Of a stretch of 64,000 nt of DNA, positions 44,632-54,929 are shown piece by piece. The stretch spans positions 124,001 through 188,000 of the forward strand of contig DASQNC010000002.1 of assembly GCA_035645145.1 (NCBI GenBank), read 5' to 3'. Below the pieces are notes generated by a model. It was not told the origin of the DNA and searched no databases. It was given only the letters and a program-made list of their open reading frames with translations. This stretch comes from Azospirillaceae bacterium (GTDB lineage Bacteria > Pseudomonadota > Alphaproteobacteria > Azospirillales > Azospirillaceae). How positions within the stretch are numbered: the stretch's first letter is position 1; each line of letters starts with the position of its first letter. The position numbers were made by a program, and so were the translations under genes.

Positions 44632-46455
44632 TCAGCTGGCGGCGGCCTGGCGGTCGGCCTTCTTGCGCTCGTTCGGGTCGAGCAGCTTCTTGCGCAAGCG
44701 GATGGACTTGGGCGTGACCTCCACCAGCTCGTCGTCGGCGATGTAGGACAACGCCTTTTCCAGCGTCATCCGGATCGGCGGAGTCAGGCGCACCGCGTCG
44801 TCCTTGCCGGCGGCGCGGATGTTGGTCAGCTGCTTGCCTTTCAGCACGTTGACTTCCAGGTCGTTCCCGCGGCTGTGCTCGCCCACGATCATGCCCTGGT
44901 AAACCTTCCAGCCCGGCTCGATCATCATGGGGCCGCGGTCTTCCAGGTTCCACAGCGCGTAGGCCACCGCCTCGCCGTCGCCGTTGGAGATCAGCATCCC
45001 GTTCCGGCGGGCCGCGATCGTGCCCTTGAACGGCGCGTAGCTGTGGAAGATCCGGTTCAGCACGCCGGTGCCGCGCGTGTCAGTCAGGAACTCCGACTGG
45101 TAGCCGATCAGGCCGCGTGACGGCATCAGGAACACCAGGCGCAGCTTGCCGCCCCCCGACGGGCGCATCTCCAGCATCTCGCCCTTGCGCTCCTGGAGCT
45201 TTTGCACCACGACGCCCGAGTATTCCTCGTCGACGTCGATGGTGACCTCCTCCATCGGCTCCAGCTTCTGGCCGGTCTCGGAATCGGTCTTCAGCAGCAC
45301 CCGCGGGCGCGAGATCGAAAGCTCGAAACCCTCGCGGCGCATGGTCTCGATCAGGATGCCGAGCTGCAGCTCACCACGGCCCGCCACCTCGAAGCTGTCC
45401 TTGTCGTCGCTCTCGGTGATGCGGATGGCCACGTTCCCCTCGGCCTCGCGCAGCAGGCGGTCGCGGATGACGCGGCTGGTCACCTTGTCCCCCTCGGTGC
45501 CGGCCAGCGGGCTGTCGTTGACCAGGAAGGTCATGGCGATGGTCGGCGGGTCGATCGGCTGCGCCTTCAGCGGCTGCTCGAGCGAGGTGTCGCACAGGGT
45601 GTCGGCCACGGTCGCCTTGGTGAAGCCCGCCAGCGCCACGATGTCGCCGGCCTCGGCCTCCTCGACGGGGACGCGATCGACCCCGCGGAAGGCCAGCACC
45701 TTGGTCACGCGGGTCTGTTCGACGACGGTGCCGTCCGGGCTGAGGGACTTCACGACCATGTTCGACTTGACCCGGCCGGACTGGATGCGGCCGGTCAGCA
45801 GGCGACCCAGGTAGGGGTTGGCCTCCAGCGTCGTCGCCAGCATGGCGAAGGTGCCCTCCGGGTCCACCTTCGGCGCCGGCACGTGGCGCTTGATCAGCTC
45901 GAACAGCGGGGTCAGGTCCTTGTGCGGGCCGTCCACGGTCTCCGACGCCCAGCCCTGGCGGCCCGAGGCGAACAGCGTCGGGAAGTCCAGCTGCTCCTCG
46001 TTCGCGTCCATCGAGGCGAACAGGTCGAAGATCTCGTCGTGCACCTCGTGGGCGCGCGCGTCCGGACGGTCCACCTTGTTGATCAGGACGATGGGCCGCA
46101 GGCCCAGCTTCAGGGCCTTGCCCAGCACGAACTTGGTCTGCGGCAGCGGGCCTTCGGCCGCATCCACCAGCAGGACGACGCCGTCCACCATGCTCATGAT
46201 GCGCTCGACCTCGCCCCCGAAGTCGGCGTGGCCCGGGGTGTCGACGATGTTGATGCGCAGGCCGTTCCACTCGACCGAGGTGCACTTCGCCAGGATGGTG
46301 ATGCCGCGCTCGCGCTCCAGGTCGTTGGAGTCCATCACGCGCTCTGCAACCTGCTGGTTCTCGCGGAACGCGCCGGATTGCTTGAGGAGCTGGTCGACGA
46401 GAGTGGTTTTGCCGTGGTCGACGTGCGCGATGATCGCGACGTTGCGGATGTCCAT
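44632..46455 (-). CDS. typA: Translational GTPase TypA/BipA
   Basis: A 607-residue ribosome-binding GTPase needed for 50S assembly and stress or cold adaptation. G1 is AHVDHGKTT (residues 9-17), G2 and G3 appear as RGITIL and DTPGHADF, G4 is NKVD. Domains II-V and the unique C-terminal domain (GRGELQLGILIETMRREGFEL, then RLRKKLLDPNERKK) are present. The start at 46455 is set by AAGGCAGGAC just upstream and by the MDIRNVAIIAHVDHG start. It is divergent from tamA. Confidence 0.97.
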   Translation of the reverse strand: MDIRNVAIIAHVDHGKTTLVDQLLKQSGAFRENQQVAERVMDSNDLERERGITILAKCTSVEWNGLRINIVDTPGHADFGGEVERIMSMVDGVVLLVDAAEGPLPQTKFVLGKALKLGLRPIVLINKVDRPDARAHEVHDEIFDLFASMDANEEQLDFPTLFASGRQGWASETVDGPHKDLTPLFELIKRHVPAPKVDPEGTFAMLATTLEANPYLGRLLTGRIQSGRVKSNMVVKSLSPDGTVVEQTRVTKVLAFRGVDRVPVEEAEAGDIVALAGFTKATVADTLCDTSLEQPLKAQPIDPPTIAMTFLVNDSPLAGTEGDKVTSRVIRDRLLREAEGNVAIRITESDDKDSFEVAGRGELQLGILIETMRREGFELSISRPRVLLKTDSETGQKLEPMEEVTIDVDEEYSGVVVQKLQERKGEMLEMRPSGGGKLRLVFLMPSRGLIGYQSEFLTDTRGTGVLNRIFHSYAPFKGTIAARRNGMLISNGDGEAVAYALWNLEDRGPMMIEPGWKVYQGMIVGEHSRGNDLEVNVLKGKQLTNIRAAGKDDAVRLTPPIRMTLEKALSYIADDELVEVTPKSIRLRKKLLDPNERKKADRQAAAS

Positions 46456-46726
46456 TGTCCTGCCTTCAGTAGACTGGGCCGTGTCGTGGCCGGGCTTCCG
46501 TTGCCCGCCTCCGGGCCGGAGCCGTTCGTGTTGCGGTGCAGCAACGCGAGCGGCCGCGCTTAAGTAGGGTGTCGGGATGCGCCATTGCAAGGTCACCGTT
46601 TCGATGTTCGTCCCGGCAACCCCGGCACCTCCGCCGCGTTCAATGTCGGACCGTATGCCGGAATAAGGTTACGTTCTCGTGAATGTGCCGCCAGGGCCGG
46701 GATCGCATCGGGGGACGGAATAGGGG

Positions 46727-48703
46727 ATGGGGCGGAGGAAGACCGGTACCTGGGGAGGGCGCATCCCGGTGCGCCTGGGTGTGGCCGCATGCGCCGCGGC
46801 GCTGGTGTCCATCTCGCAGGGCCCCGTGTCGCGGGGCTTGGCGCAGGAGGCGACGGTTCCACCGCCGCCGATCCCGCCTCCGCCCGCCGACGCCCCGGAA
46901 CCGGAGGCCGGCACATTCCCCTACGAGGTCCGCCTGGAGGGGGTGGACGGGGAAGGCGAACTGGAAGGGCTGATCCGCGAAGCCTCATCCCTGATCCGGT
47001 TGCAGGACGAACCCCCACCGAGCGCCGCCGGTCTGCGCCGCCGCGCCCAGACCGACGAGGCGCGCATCGTCCAGGCCATGCGGTCGCTGGGGTACTACGA
47101 CGGCGTGGTGGACATCGCGGTGGACCCCGACGCGACCCCCGCCGTCGTGACGGTCGGCATCACCCCCGGCCCGCGCTACACCTTCGACGTGGTCGAGGTG
47201 GTCGCCGCCGACGGCCGCCCTCTGCCGATCGATCCGCCGTCGCCCGCGGACCTCGACCTGGAGAAGGGCCGGCCGGCCCTGGCGCGGCAGGTCGTGGCCG
47301 CGCAGGAGCGGCTGGCCGACGCGTTCGCCAAGGCCGGGCGTCCCTTTGCACGGGTGGTGGACCGCCGCGCCGTGGTGGACCACGGCAAGGACGCCATGGA
47401 CGTCACGTACGTCGTCGATCCGGGGCCGCCGGTCCGCTTCGGCGGTATCGTGGTGAACGGGCTCGAGGAGGTGAACCGGTCCCTGGTCCAGGGGCGCGTC
47501 CTGTGGAAGCCCGGCGACCGTTACGATCCGCAGAGAATGTCCGACACGCGCCAGGCCCTGCAGGATCTGGAGGTCTTCAACTCCGTCACCACGCAGATCC
47601 CGGACCGGGCGCCCCCGCCGGGACCCGATGGGTCCGTGGACGTGCCCGTCACCATCACCGTGTCCGAGCGCCCCCGCCGCTTCATCGGCGCCGGCATCGA
47701 GTACAGCACCGAGGACGGGTTCGGCGGCAACTTCTACTGGGGCCACCGCAACGTCTTCGGCGGCGGCGAGCAGTTCCGCCTGACCGGTGAAGTGGCGAAC
47801 CTGTATTCCGGGTCGCAAAGCGGCGATGGGACCGTGGAAAGCCTGACCTACCGGTTCGGTGCGCAGTTCCGCAAACCCGACTTCCTGTGGACACGCCAGT
47901 CGCTGGTGCTGGAGGCGGTGGCCGCGGTCGAGCGGCCGGAGGGCTACCAGCGCGAAGGCTTCACCACCACGGCCCGGCTGGAGTGGAAGGCCACCCCGCG
48001 GTTGACCCTGACCTACGGCCTGACCGGCGAGGTGAGCCGCACGCGACGCGATGGCGACGACACCGACGGCGACGGGCGGGGCGACCGCGAGATCAAGGCC
48101 ACCCTGGTCGGTGTGCCGTTGGGCCTGGCCTACGACAGGTCCAACAGCCTGCTGAACCCCACCTCCGGCTATCGGGTGTTCCTCAACACCACGCCCTACT
48201 ACCCGCTCGCCGGCGGCGACCCGTTCGTCATCAACCGCGTGACCGGTACGGCCTACTACGACCTCCGCGGCGACGGGAACTACGTGCTGGCAGGGCGGGC
48301 GAGCGTCGGCAGCATCCTGGGCGGGGAGGCCGAGGATTCCATTCCGTTCGACAAGCGCTTCTATGTCGGCGGCGGCGGATCGGTCCGCGGCTACGGCTAT
48401 CAGAAGGCGGGGCCGCTCGACCCCGACGGTGATCCGATCGGCGGCCGCAGCCTGGTGGAGCTGGGGTTGGAGTTCCGCATCAAGGTCACCGAGAACATCG
48501 GCATCGTGCCGTTCCTCGACGCCGGGACGGTGTCGGGCACCAGCTTCCCCACCGTCGAGGAGCGGCTCAGCCTGGGGGCGGGCATCGGCCTGCGCTACTA
48601 CACCGGCTTCGGACCGATCCGCCTGGACGTGGCGGTGCCGCTGAACAAGCGCAGGGAGGACAGCGCCTTCGCCCTCTACATCAGCGTCGGGCAGGCCTTC
48701 TGA
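46727..48703 (+). CDS. tamA: Autotransporter assembly factor TamA (Omp85 family)
   Basis: A 658-residue outer-membrane protein. A signal peptide (to about residue 41, ending GLAQE) precedes three POTRA-like domains (about 75-370; repeating VxxDPGPPVRFGGIVVNG patterns) and a 16-strand Omp85 barrel (370-658). The barrel contains RGYGYQKAGP and ends in a C-terminal Phe. With TamB it inserts autotransporters and other outer-membrane proteins. It starts a tamAB pair; typA is divergent. Confidence 0.93.
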   Translation: MGRRKTGTWGGRIPVRLGVAACAAALVSISQGPVSRGLAQEATVPPPPIPPPPADAPEPEAGTFPYEVRLEGVDGEGELEGLIREASSLIRLQDEPPPSAAGLRRRAQTDEARIVQAMRSLGYYDGVVDIAVDPDATPAVVTVGITPGPRYTFDVVEVVAADGRPLPIDPPSPADLDLEKGRPALARQVVAAQERLADAFAKAGRPFARVVDRRAVVDHGKDAMDVTYVVDPGPPVRFGGIVVNGLEEVNRSLVQGRVLWKPGDRYDPQRMSDTRQALQDLEVFNSVTTQIPDRAPPPGPDGSVDVPVTITVSERPRRFIGAGIEYSTEDGFGGNFYWGHRNVFGGGEQFRLTGEVANLYSGSQSGDGTVESLTYRFGAQFRKPDFLWTRQSLVLEAVAAVERPEGYQREGFTTTARLEWKATPRLTLTYGLTGEVSRTRRDGDDTDGDGRGDREIKATLVGVPLGLAYDRSNSLLNPTSGYRVFLNTTPYYPLAGGDPFVINRVTGTAYYDLRGDGNYVLAGRASVGSILGGEAEDSIPFDKRFYVGGGGSVRGYGYQKAGPLDPDGDPIGGRSLVELGLEFRIKVTENIGIVPFLDAGTVSGTSFPTVEERLSLGAGIGLRYYTGFGPIRLDVAVPLNKRREDSAFALYISVGQAF

Positions 48704-48818
48704 CAGGGGGGCTGGCTTGGCGGGTGTCGGCGTGGGCCTGGAGGGTGGTTCCGCTCGCCACAAATCATCCGTTGGCGTGTTGAAGAGGATTCGCGAACCG
48801 ACCGAAGGACCCACCTTG

Positions 48819-51800
48819 GTGACGGTATCCCTGATCCAACGCCTGAAGGCTTTCGCGTTGGCCGCGGTCCTCGTCGCGGCAACCGCCATCGCACTGCCGC
48901 GACCCGCCGTGGCGCAGGATTGGATCGGGGATTTCCTGGAGCGCCTGGCGTCCAACCAGGACCGCAATGTCGTGATCGAGGGCTTCGAGGGATCGGTCCG
49001 CGGCCGTGCCCGCATCCGCCGCCTGACCGTGGCCGATCCACAGGGGATCTGGCTGACCGCCGAGGGGGTGGTGTTGAACCTGCGGCCGTTGGATCTGGCC
49101 CGCCGCCGCCTGGCCGTGGACGAGCTGAGTGCCGAACGGATCACGGTCGAGCGGACACCGGTGTCCGCCGACGGGGCGAGCCCCCCCGGCGGGCAGGGCG
49201 GGGGGCTCCCGGAGTTGCCGGTGGCCGTCAATCTGGATCGTTTGTCGGTGGGCGAACTGGTCCTCAAGGAGGGGGCACCCGCGGGACCGGCGACGGTCGC
49301 GGTCGATGGGCAGTTGCGCTACGCCACCGACCGCGTCGCCGGCCGTCTCCACCTCGTCCGCAGGGATGCCCCGGGCGAGGCGCGGGTCGAGGGGGACTAT
49401 GCCCCAGGCGAGGATCGCCTGGCGCTGGACGTGAACGCCCAGGAGCCTGCCGGCGGCCTGATTGCCCGTGCGCTCAACCTGCCCGACCAACCGCCCGTCC
49501 GCATCGAGGTCAAGGGGCAGGGCCCCTTGTCCGGCTGGCGCGGGACATTGGATGCCGCGGCGGGTGATCTGCTGTCCGCCCAAGGCGGCGTGACGGTGGC
49601 CAGGGTCGAAGGCGGGTACCGCATCGGGGTCGATCTCGGGGCCGATGTGCACCGGCTCCTGCCGCCGCCGGCCGATGCCTTGGCCGGGCCGGGGGTGAGG
49701 CTGGCCGGTACGGTGGTGACGGGGCCGGGCGGCCGGATCCTGTTCGATGCCCTGCGTATGTCCAGCGCCGCCGCGACCGCCACCCTGGCCGGAGTCCTGG
49801 AGACCCAGGCCGGCCGCCTGGACCTGGGCATCGACGCAACGGCGGGGCCGGACTCCGCCTTGCGCGGGGTCGCCAAGGCGGATTGGCGCCAGTTGCGGAT
49901 CGAGGCGCGCGCCGCCGGGCCGCTGCGCCAGCCCGATGTGACGGCACGGGCCACCGTCGACGGGGTCGACGGTTTCGGCATCGTCGCCGATCGCCTGGCC
50001 GCCGATGTCCGTGCCACGCTCCTATCCCCCGTGGACCAGGGTCTGCCCTCGGCCGATCTGACGGCCCTGGTGACGGCCGAAGGTCTCGACACCCCGGTGA
50101 ACGGGCAGGTGGGCCCGATGGTCGGGGCCGCCCCCCGGATCGAGGCCCGCGGGCGGCTCGACGGTGCCGCGCGCAAGCTGGCCGTGACCACCCTGACCGC
50201 CGATATTGCCGCCGGGCGGCTGGCGGACGGGGCGGGGACCGCCGACCTGGACAGCGGTCAAGCCGAGTTCCAGGCCCGGTTGCTCCTGCCCGACCTGGCC
50301 CGCCTGCGCCCGCTGGTGCCGCTGGAACTGGCGGGGGATGCGAACCTCGTTCTCAAGGCGGCAACCGGCGGTGCCGGCACTCCGGTGGCGGTGGATGTCA
50401 ACGGAGTTATGGAGGGGCTGCGGCTCGGCATCCCCGCGGTGGATGCCCTCCTGGGATCACGGACAACGTTGGCCGCGGGTCTGCGGCGGACCGAAGACGG
50501 TGCGCTGCGGGGCGAAGGTGTCCGTGTGGACGGCACGCACGGCCACGCGACCGCCGAGGTCGTTCTCGCCGAGGGGCGCCTGTCGGTGGACTGGACGGCC
50601 GTGGTGCCGGACCTGGCGCCGGTGGCCCTGGCGGTGAACGCTCCCGTATCGGGCGGTGTGTCCGCGGCGGGCACGCTCTCCGGTCCGACCGATGCGCTGC
50701 AACTGGCCGCCAAGGTCACCGCACCGGACCTTGCCGCCGCGGGTGTCCCGCTGGGGCCGGCGGAGGTGGATGCGAATGTCGACTTGTCGGGCGGCCTTGG
50801 GGGACGGGTGGCACTCTCCGCCAACCCGAGGGGCGTACCCGCCCGGGTGGCCACGGATTTCCGCCTGCGGGAGAAGCGCCTTGCCCTGGCCAACCTGGCG
50901 ATATCGGGCCCCCCGGGCGTGGCGCTGGCCGGCAACGCCACGGTGAACCTGGAGGGCGGCCTTGTGGAGGGCCGGCTGGCGGGGAACCTCGATCGGCTGC
51001 AGGCGCTGGAACCGCTGATCGGCCAGCCGATCGCCGGCCGCGGCCGGGTCGAGTTGGCACTCGACGCCGCCAACGGTGCGCAGCAGGCCGGTCTCCGCGC
51101 GACCGCGCAGGACCTCTCGGCCGCGGGCATGACGGTTCAGGGGGCGGAACTCGTCGCCCGCGTCGTCGACGCCCTGCGCGCACCCCGTGTCGATGCGCGA
51201 TTGACCGCCAGCGGGGCGCAGATCGGCGGGACGGCGGTGCGGCGCTTCACCGCCCAGGCCCAGGGTACGCCCGCCGATCTGTCCTTCCAGGCCGACGCGG
51301 AAGGGGCCGCCGGCCGGCCCGAGGCGCCGGCGACGTTGGCGCTTGCCGGCCGCTATGCCGGCAGCGGGGAGGGGCATCGGGTGGAGCTGTCGCGCCTTCG
51401 GGGACGCTACGCCGATGCCGCCTTCGCCCTGCGCCAGCCGGCCACGGTGCTGGCCGCACCCGGCCGGATCGCCGTGCGGAACCTGTCACTCACCGGACCG
51501 GACGGGTCCGGTCTCACGGCCCAGGGGGCGTTGGAAGGCGACCGCTTGTCGGGCGAAGCCGATATCCGGCGGTTGCCGCTGGCGCTCGCCCGGCTCGTGG
51601 CCCCATCCGCGCCCATGACCGGGACCTTGGACGGGCGGATCACGTTGGGCGGAACCCTGGTTGATCCGCAGGCGACGGCCCGCCTCGCCACCCGCGACGC
51701 CCGGGTTGATACCGCGGTCGGTGCGGCGGCCGCCTCGGCCCAGGTGGATGCGTCGGTGCGGGGTGGTCAGGCGCGGGCCGATGCCCGGGTCCGGCTGGGC

Positions 51801-53270
51801 GACGGCAATGCCGATCTGGCCGCCAATGTCGCCGTCCCGGTGCGGGTGAATCTGGCGGAGGGCCGGTTTGCGCTGGGCGAGGGGCAGCCCTTGTCGGGGG
51901 CGCTCACGGGGCAGGTCAATCTGGCGCTCATCAACGATTTCCTGGCCGCGTCGGGCGACCGTGCCGGCGGCCAGGCGACCCTGGACCTGCGGCTGTCGGG
52001 GACCCCCGCCGATCCCCGCTACGGCGGTGCCGTCACGGTGGCGGGCGGGTCCTACAGCAATCTGTCGCTCGGCACCCAGGTCACCGACATCGCCGGCCGG
52101 ATCGCCGGCAACGGCGACCAGCTGTCCGTCCAGAATTTCACGGGCCGGACCCCGAACGGTGGCCGGCTTGCGCTGTCCGGTGTGGTTCGGCCGTTGGCGG
52201 GCCAACTGGATCTGCGCTTGTCCGCCCGCAATGCGCAGCTGGTGCGCATCGACTTGGTCACGGCCGCCGTCAACGCGGACATTTCGGCCGTGGGCGGGTT
52301 CGACGGGCTGCTCGTCGCCGGGCCCGTGGACATCGCCCGAGCCGAAATCCAGGTCCCGGACCGGGCACCGGTGTCGGTGGTCGACCTGTCCGTGTTCGAG
52401 GTGAACCGCGCCCAGGGCCTTCGGGGCCGCGTGCCGGTCCCCGGCCGCAACCCACGGTATGTGGCCGCCACGGCCAATGCCGGGCGGCAGACCGATCCGG
52501 CCGCGGGCGGTGGGGACGCGTCCCTGACCCGGCGCATCGCATTGGACATCCCGATCCGGGCCAACAATCAGATCTTCCTGCGCGGCCGGGGTGTTGACGC
52601 GGAACTGCGCTCCGACATCCATGTCGGCGGCACCGCCGCGGAGCCGCGCATCACGGGCGGCCTGTCGCTGCTGCGCGGCAAGCTGGACGTGCTGGCGCAG
52701 AGCTTCGAGCTGACCCAGGCGGACGTGCGGTTCCAGGGCGATGGCGGCAGGATCGACCCGCAATTGAACGTGGCGGCCCAGGCCCGCAAGCGCGACCTGA
52801 CGGCGGAGGTGCGGGTGACCGGCAGCGCAAGCAGCCCGCGGTTCCGCCTGACCTCGCAGCCCGAGTTGCCGCAGGAGGAGATTCTGTCCCGCGTCCTGTT
52901 CGACAAGCCGCTGGGCGAGCTGTCCGCCTTCGAAGCGGCGCAGATGGCCCAGGGCGCGGCGCAACTCGCCGGCGTCGACGGCGGCGGGCCGGGGGTCATG
53001 GACCGGATTCGCCGTGGCCTCGGCCTCGACCGTCTGGAGTTCGGCGGCGGTGGCAGCGATGGCAGCGGTGGACGGGGCGAGGACGGCGGCGGCGGGGTGC
53101 AGGCCGGCCGCTACATCACGGACCGGGTCTATGTGGGCGTGGAGCAGGATTTCCGGGGGGAAAGCCGCGCCCGGGTCGAGCTGGAGGTCTTCAACAACGT
53201 CCGCATCCAAAGCAGCGTCGGTCCCAGCAGCGGCACCGATGTGGGCGTCACCTTCCAGTGGGATTATTGA
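48819..53270 (+). CDS. tamB: Translocation and assembly module protein TamB
   Basis: A 1483-residue inner-membrane-anchored, periplasm-spanning protein. It has an N-terminal helix (about 6-28), then repetitive beta-rich AsmA/Tam-like segments over the whole chain and the conserved DUF490 C-terminal domain. The end (VRIQSSVGPSSGTDVGVTFQWDY) is the family's TamA-docking tail. The start at GTG 48819 has GAAGGA upstream; TTG starts at 48816 and 48717 (after AGGGGG) are also possible. It follows tamA closely and overlaps the 3' end of oxyR by 23 bases. Confidence 0.93.
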   Translation: MTVSLIQRLKAFALAAVLVAATAIALPRPAVAQDWIGDFLERLASNQDRNVVIEGFEGSVRGRARIRRLTVADPQGIWLTAEGVVLNLRPLDLARRRLAVDELSAERITVERTPVSADGASPPGGQGGGLPELPVAVNLDRLSVGELVLKEGAPAGPATVAVDGQLRYATDRVAGRLHLVRRDAPGEARVEGDYAPGEDRLALDVNAQEPAGGLIARALNLPDQPPVRIEVKGQGPLSGWRGTLDAAAGDLLSAQGGVTVARVEGGYRIGVDLGADVHRLLPPPADALAGPGVRLAGTVVTGPGGRILFDALRMSSAAATATLAGVLETQAGRLDLGIDATAGPDSALRGVAKADWRQLRIEARAAGPLRQPDVTARATVDGVDGFGIVADRLAADVRATLLSPVDQGLPSADLTALVTAEGLDTPVNGQVGPMVGAAPRIEARGRLDGAARKLAVTTLTADIAAGRLADGAGTADLDSGQAEFQARLLLPDLARLRPLVPLELAGDANLVLKAATGGAGTPVAVDVNGVMEGLRLGIPAVDALLGSRTTLAAGLRRTEDGALRGEGVRVDGTHGHATAEVVLAEGRLSVDWTAVVPDLAPVALAVNAPVSGGVSAAGTLSGPTDALQLAAKVTAPDLAAAGVPLGPAEVDANVDLSGGLGGRVALSANPRGVPARVATDFRLREKRLALANLAISGPPGVALAGNATVNLEGGLVEGRLAGNLDRLQALEPLIGQPIAGRGRVELALDAANGAQQAGLRATAQDLSAAGMTVQGAELVARVVDALRAPRVDARLTASGAQIGGTAVRRFTAQAQGTPADLSFQADAEGAAGRPEAPATLALAGRYAGSGEGHRVELSRLRGRYADAAFALRQPATVLAAPGRIAVRNLSLTGPDGSGLTAQGALEGDRLSGEADIRRLPLALARLVAPSAPMTGTLDGRITLGGTLVDPQATARLATRDARVDTAVGAAAASAQVDASVRGGQARADARVRLGDGNADLAANVAVPVRVNLAEGRFALGEGQPLSGALTGQVNLALINDFLAASGDRAGGQATLDLRLSGTPADPRYGGAVTVAGGSYSNLSLGTQVTDIAGRIAGNGDQLSVQNFTGRTPNGGRLALSGVVRPLAGQLDLRLSARNAQLVRIDLVTAAVNADISAVGGFDGLLVAGPVDIARAEIQVPDRAPVSVVDLSVFEVNRAQGLRGRVPVPGRNPRYVAATANAGRQTDPAAGGGDASLTRRIALDIPIRANNQIFLRGRGVDAELRSDIHVGGTAAEPRITGGLSLLRGKLDVLAQSFELTQADVRFQGDGGRIDPQLNVAAQARKRDLTAEVRVTGSASSPRFRLTSQPELPQEEILSRVLFDKPLGELSAFEAAQMAQGAAQLAGVDGGGPGVMDRIRRGLGLDRLEFGGGGSDGSGGRGEDGGGGVQAGRYITDRVYVGVEQDFRGESRARVELEVFNNVRIQSSVGPSSGTDVGVTFQWDY

Positions 53271-54198
53271 CGGCGTGGATCGCCGGGGGATCCAGCCCCA
53301 TGCCCGGGGGCAGGTTGCCGGCGAGCCACGCCCCCAGCATGCGGTATTCGTCCGCACGCGGGGCACCCGCGCGCCATGCCAGGCCGATGCGCCGGGTCGG
53401 CCCCGGCGGCTGGAAGGGGCGTAACGCCACCTCCTGCGCCATCCCCCCTTGCCCGGCCAACCCGGGCAGCAGCGTCACGCCCAAACCCCCGGCGACCATG
53501 GCCCGCAGCGTGTCGAGCGACGTGGCGGCGAAATCGTCCCGGTCGGCTGCACCCGCCCGGTGGCACACGGCCAAGGCCTGATCGCGGAAGCAGTGGCCCT
53601 CCTCAAGCAGCAGGAGCCGTTCGCCGCCCAGGTCGGCCTCGGTCAGGGCCGGCTTGGCCAGGAGCCGGTGGTTGCGGGGCAGTGCAACGACGAAGGGCTC
53701 GTCGAACAGCGCCAACGTGTCGATCCCGTCCTCGTCCAGCGGCAGTGCCAGCAGCAGCAGGTCGAGGTCGCCGCTGTGCAGCCGCGTCACCAACCGGCCG
53801 GTCAGATCCTCGCGCAGGTAAAGCCGCAGGTTCGGGAACGCGGTCCGCAACGTCGGCAGCAGCGGCGGCAGGAGGTACGGTCCAAGGGTCGGGATGACCC
53901 CCAGCCGCAGCTCCGCGGCGAGCGGTTCGGCCACCGCGCGGGCAGTGTGCGTCAGGTCCGCCACCAGCCCCAGGATCCGTCGTGCCCGTTCCACGACCGC
54001 GCGGCCGGCGGGGGTGAACAGGATGGCGCGGCGGTTCCGGCGCTCCACCAGTGTCACACCAATCGCCGCCTCCAGTTCCTGGATCTGGGCGGACAGGCTG
54101 GGCTGGCTGATGTTGGACGCCTCGGCCGCGCGGCCGAAATGGCCCGTGTCGGCCAGGGCCACGAGATAGCGCAGCTGACGCAGGGTGATGTTGTTCAA
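53248..54198 (-). CDS. oxyR: Hydrogen-peroxide sensing LysR-type regulator OxyR
   Basis: A 316-residue regulator. The helix-turn-helix is at 18-45 (GHFGRAAEASNISQPSLSAQI), followed by the LysR effector domain. The redox cysteines Cys203 and Cys212 (EGHCFRDQALAVC) have the spacing of the peroxide-sensing pair. The start is TTG at 54198, with AGGGA upstream. It is divergent from ahpC-ahpD, whose expression it very likely activates when oxidised. The ORF's 3' end runs 23 bases into tamB on the other strand. Confidence 0.94.
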   Translation of the reverse strand: MNNITLRQLRYLVALADTGHFGRAAEASNISQPSLSAQIQELEAAIGVTLVERRNRRAILFTPAGRAVVERARRILGLVADLTHTARAVAEPLAAELRLGVIPTLGPYLLPPLLPTLRTAFPNLRLYLREDLTGRLVTRLHSGDLDLLLLALPLDEDGIDTLALFDEPFVVALPRNHRLLAKPALTEADLGGERLLLLEEGHCFRDQALAVCHRAGAADRDDFAATSLDTLRAMVAGGLGVTLLPGLAGQGGMAQEVALRPFQPPGPTRRIGLAWRAGAPRADEYRMLGAWLAGNLPPGMGLDPPAIHAVNNPTGR

Positions 54199-54212
54199 TA
54201 GGTTTTCCCTAT
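54198..54212. promoter_or_regulatory. OxyR binding half-site
   Basis: ATAG-N7-CTAT, exactly the tetranucleotide pattern of the OxyR consensus, lies across the oxyR start codon and its ribosome-binding site (54198-54212), within the 158-base gap to ahpC. It would permit autorepression of oxyR and, together with further contacts downstream, activation of ahpC. A second matched half-site 7 bases on was not clear. Confidence 0.6.
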
Positions 54213-54356
54213 TGGTTGTGCGGGAACATGCGATTGGACTTATCAGATCCGCCGCGTAAAGTCCTGTTCCACCCCGCCCGTCGGTCTCCTCGACGGCATA
54301 TCACCGCTGAAGATCCCGTCCATACACATCCCTCCAATCGAAGGAGTCACACATCC

Positions 54357-54896
54357 ATGTTGACTGTCGGCGACAAGTTCCCCGAGTTCGACCTCCAGGC
54401 CACCGTGTCCACCGACATGAAGTCGGCCTTCAAGCGGATCAACAACACCTCGTACCCGGGCAAGTGGCTGGTCGTGTTCGCTTGGCCGAAGGACTTCACC
54501 TTCGTCTGCCCGACCGAGATCGCCGCCTTCGGCAAGCTGAACGGCGAGTTCGCGGACCGCGACGCCCAGGTCCTCGGCATGTCGACCGACAGCGAGTTCG
54601 TGCACCACGCCTGGCGCGTCCACCACGACGACCTGCGCGACCTGCCGTTCCCGATGCTGGCCGACATCAAGCGCGAGCTGTCGGAAAAGCTCGGCATCCT
54701 GGACAAGGCCGAGGGCGTGTGCCTGCGCGCGACCTTCATCGTCGATCCCGAGGGCGTCATCCGCCACGTTTCGGTCTACGACCTGTCGGTCGGCCGCAAT
54801 CCGCAGGAAGTGCTGCGCACGCTCGACGCGCTCCAGACCGACGAGCTGTGCCCCTGCAATTGGGAAAAGGGCCAGTCGACGCTGAAGGTCGCCTGA
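54357..54896 (+). CDS. ahpC: Peroxiredoxin (AhpC type, AhpD-partnered)
   Basis: A 179-residue 2-Cys peroxiredoxin that reduces H2O2, organic peroxides and possibly peroxynitrite. Peroxidatic Cys51 is in FVCPTE, and the C-terminal LCPCNWEKG carries resolving Cys165 and Cys167, the layout of AhpC proteins that use AhpD. AAGGAG lies about 10 bases before the ATG at 54357. It is the first gene of an OxyR-controlled pair; a stem-loop separates it from ahpD. Confidence 0.96.
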   Translation: MLTVGDKFPEFDLQATVSTDMKSAFKRINNTSYPGKWLVVFAWPKDFTFVCPTEIAAFGKLNGEFADRDAQVLGMSTDSEFVHHAWRVHHDDLRDLPFPMLADIKRELSEKLGILDKAEGVCLRATFIVDPEGVIRHVSVYDLSVGRNPQEVLRTLDALQTDELCPCNWEKGQSTLKVA

Positions 54897-54929
54897 TCGG
54901 CGCCTGCCCGGTGTAAAACGGCCTGACGC

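Noticed and set aside
48717-48818. Upstream TTG start for tamB (48717)
   Set aside because: Preceded by AGGGGG but adds 34 codons without a signal-like pattern, whereas the GTG at 48819 begins right at the signal anchor; kept as an alternative.
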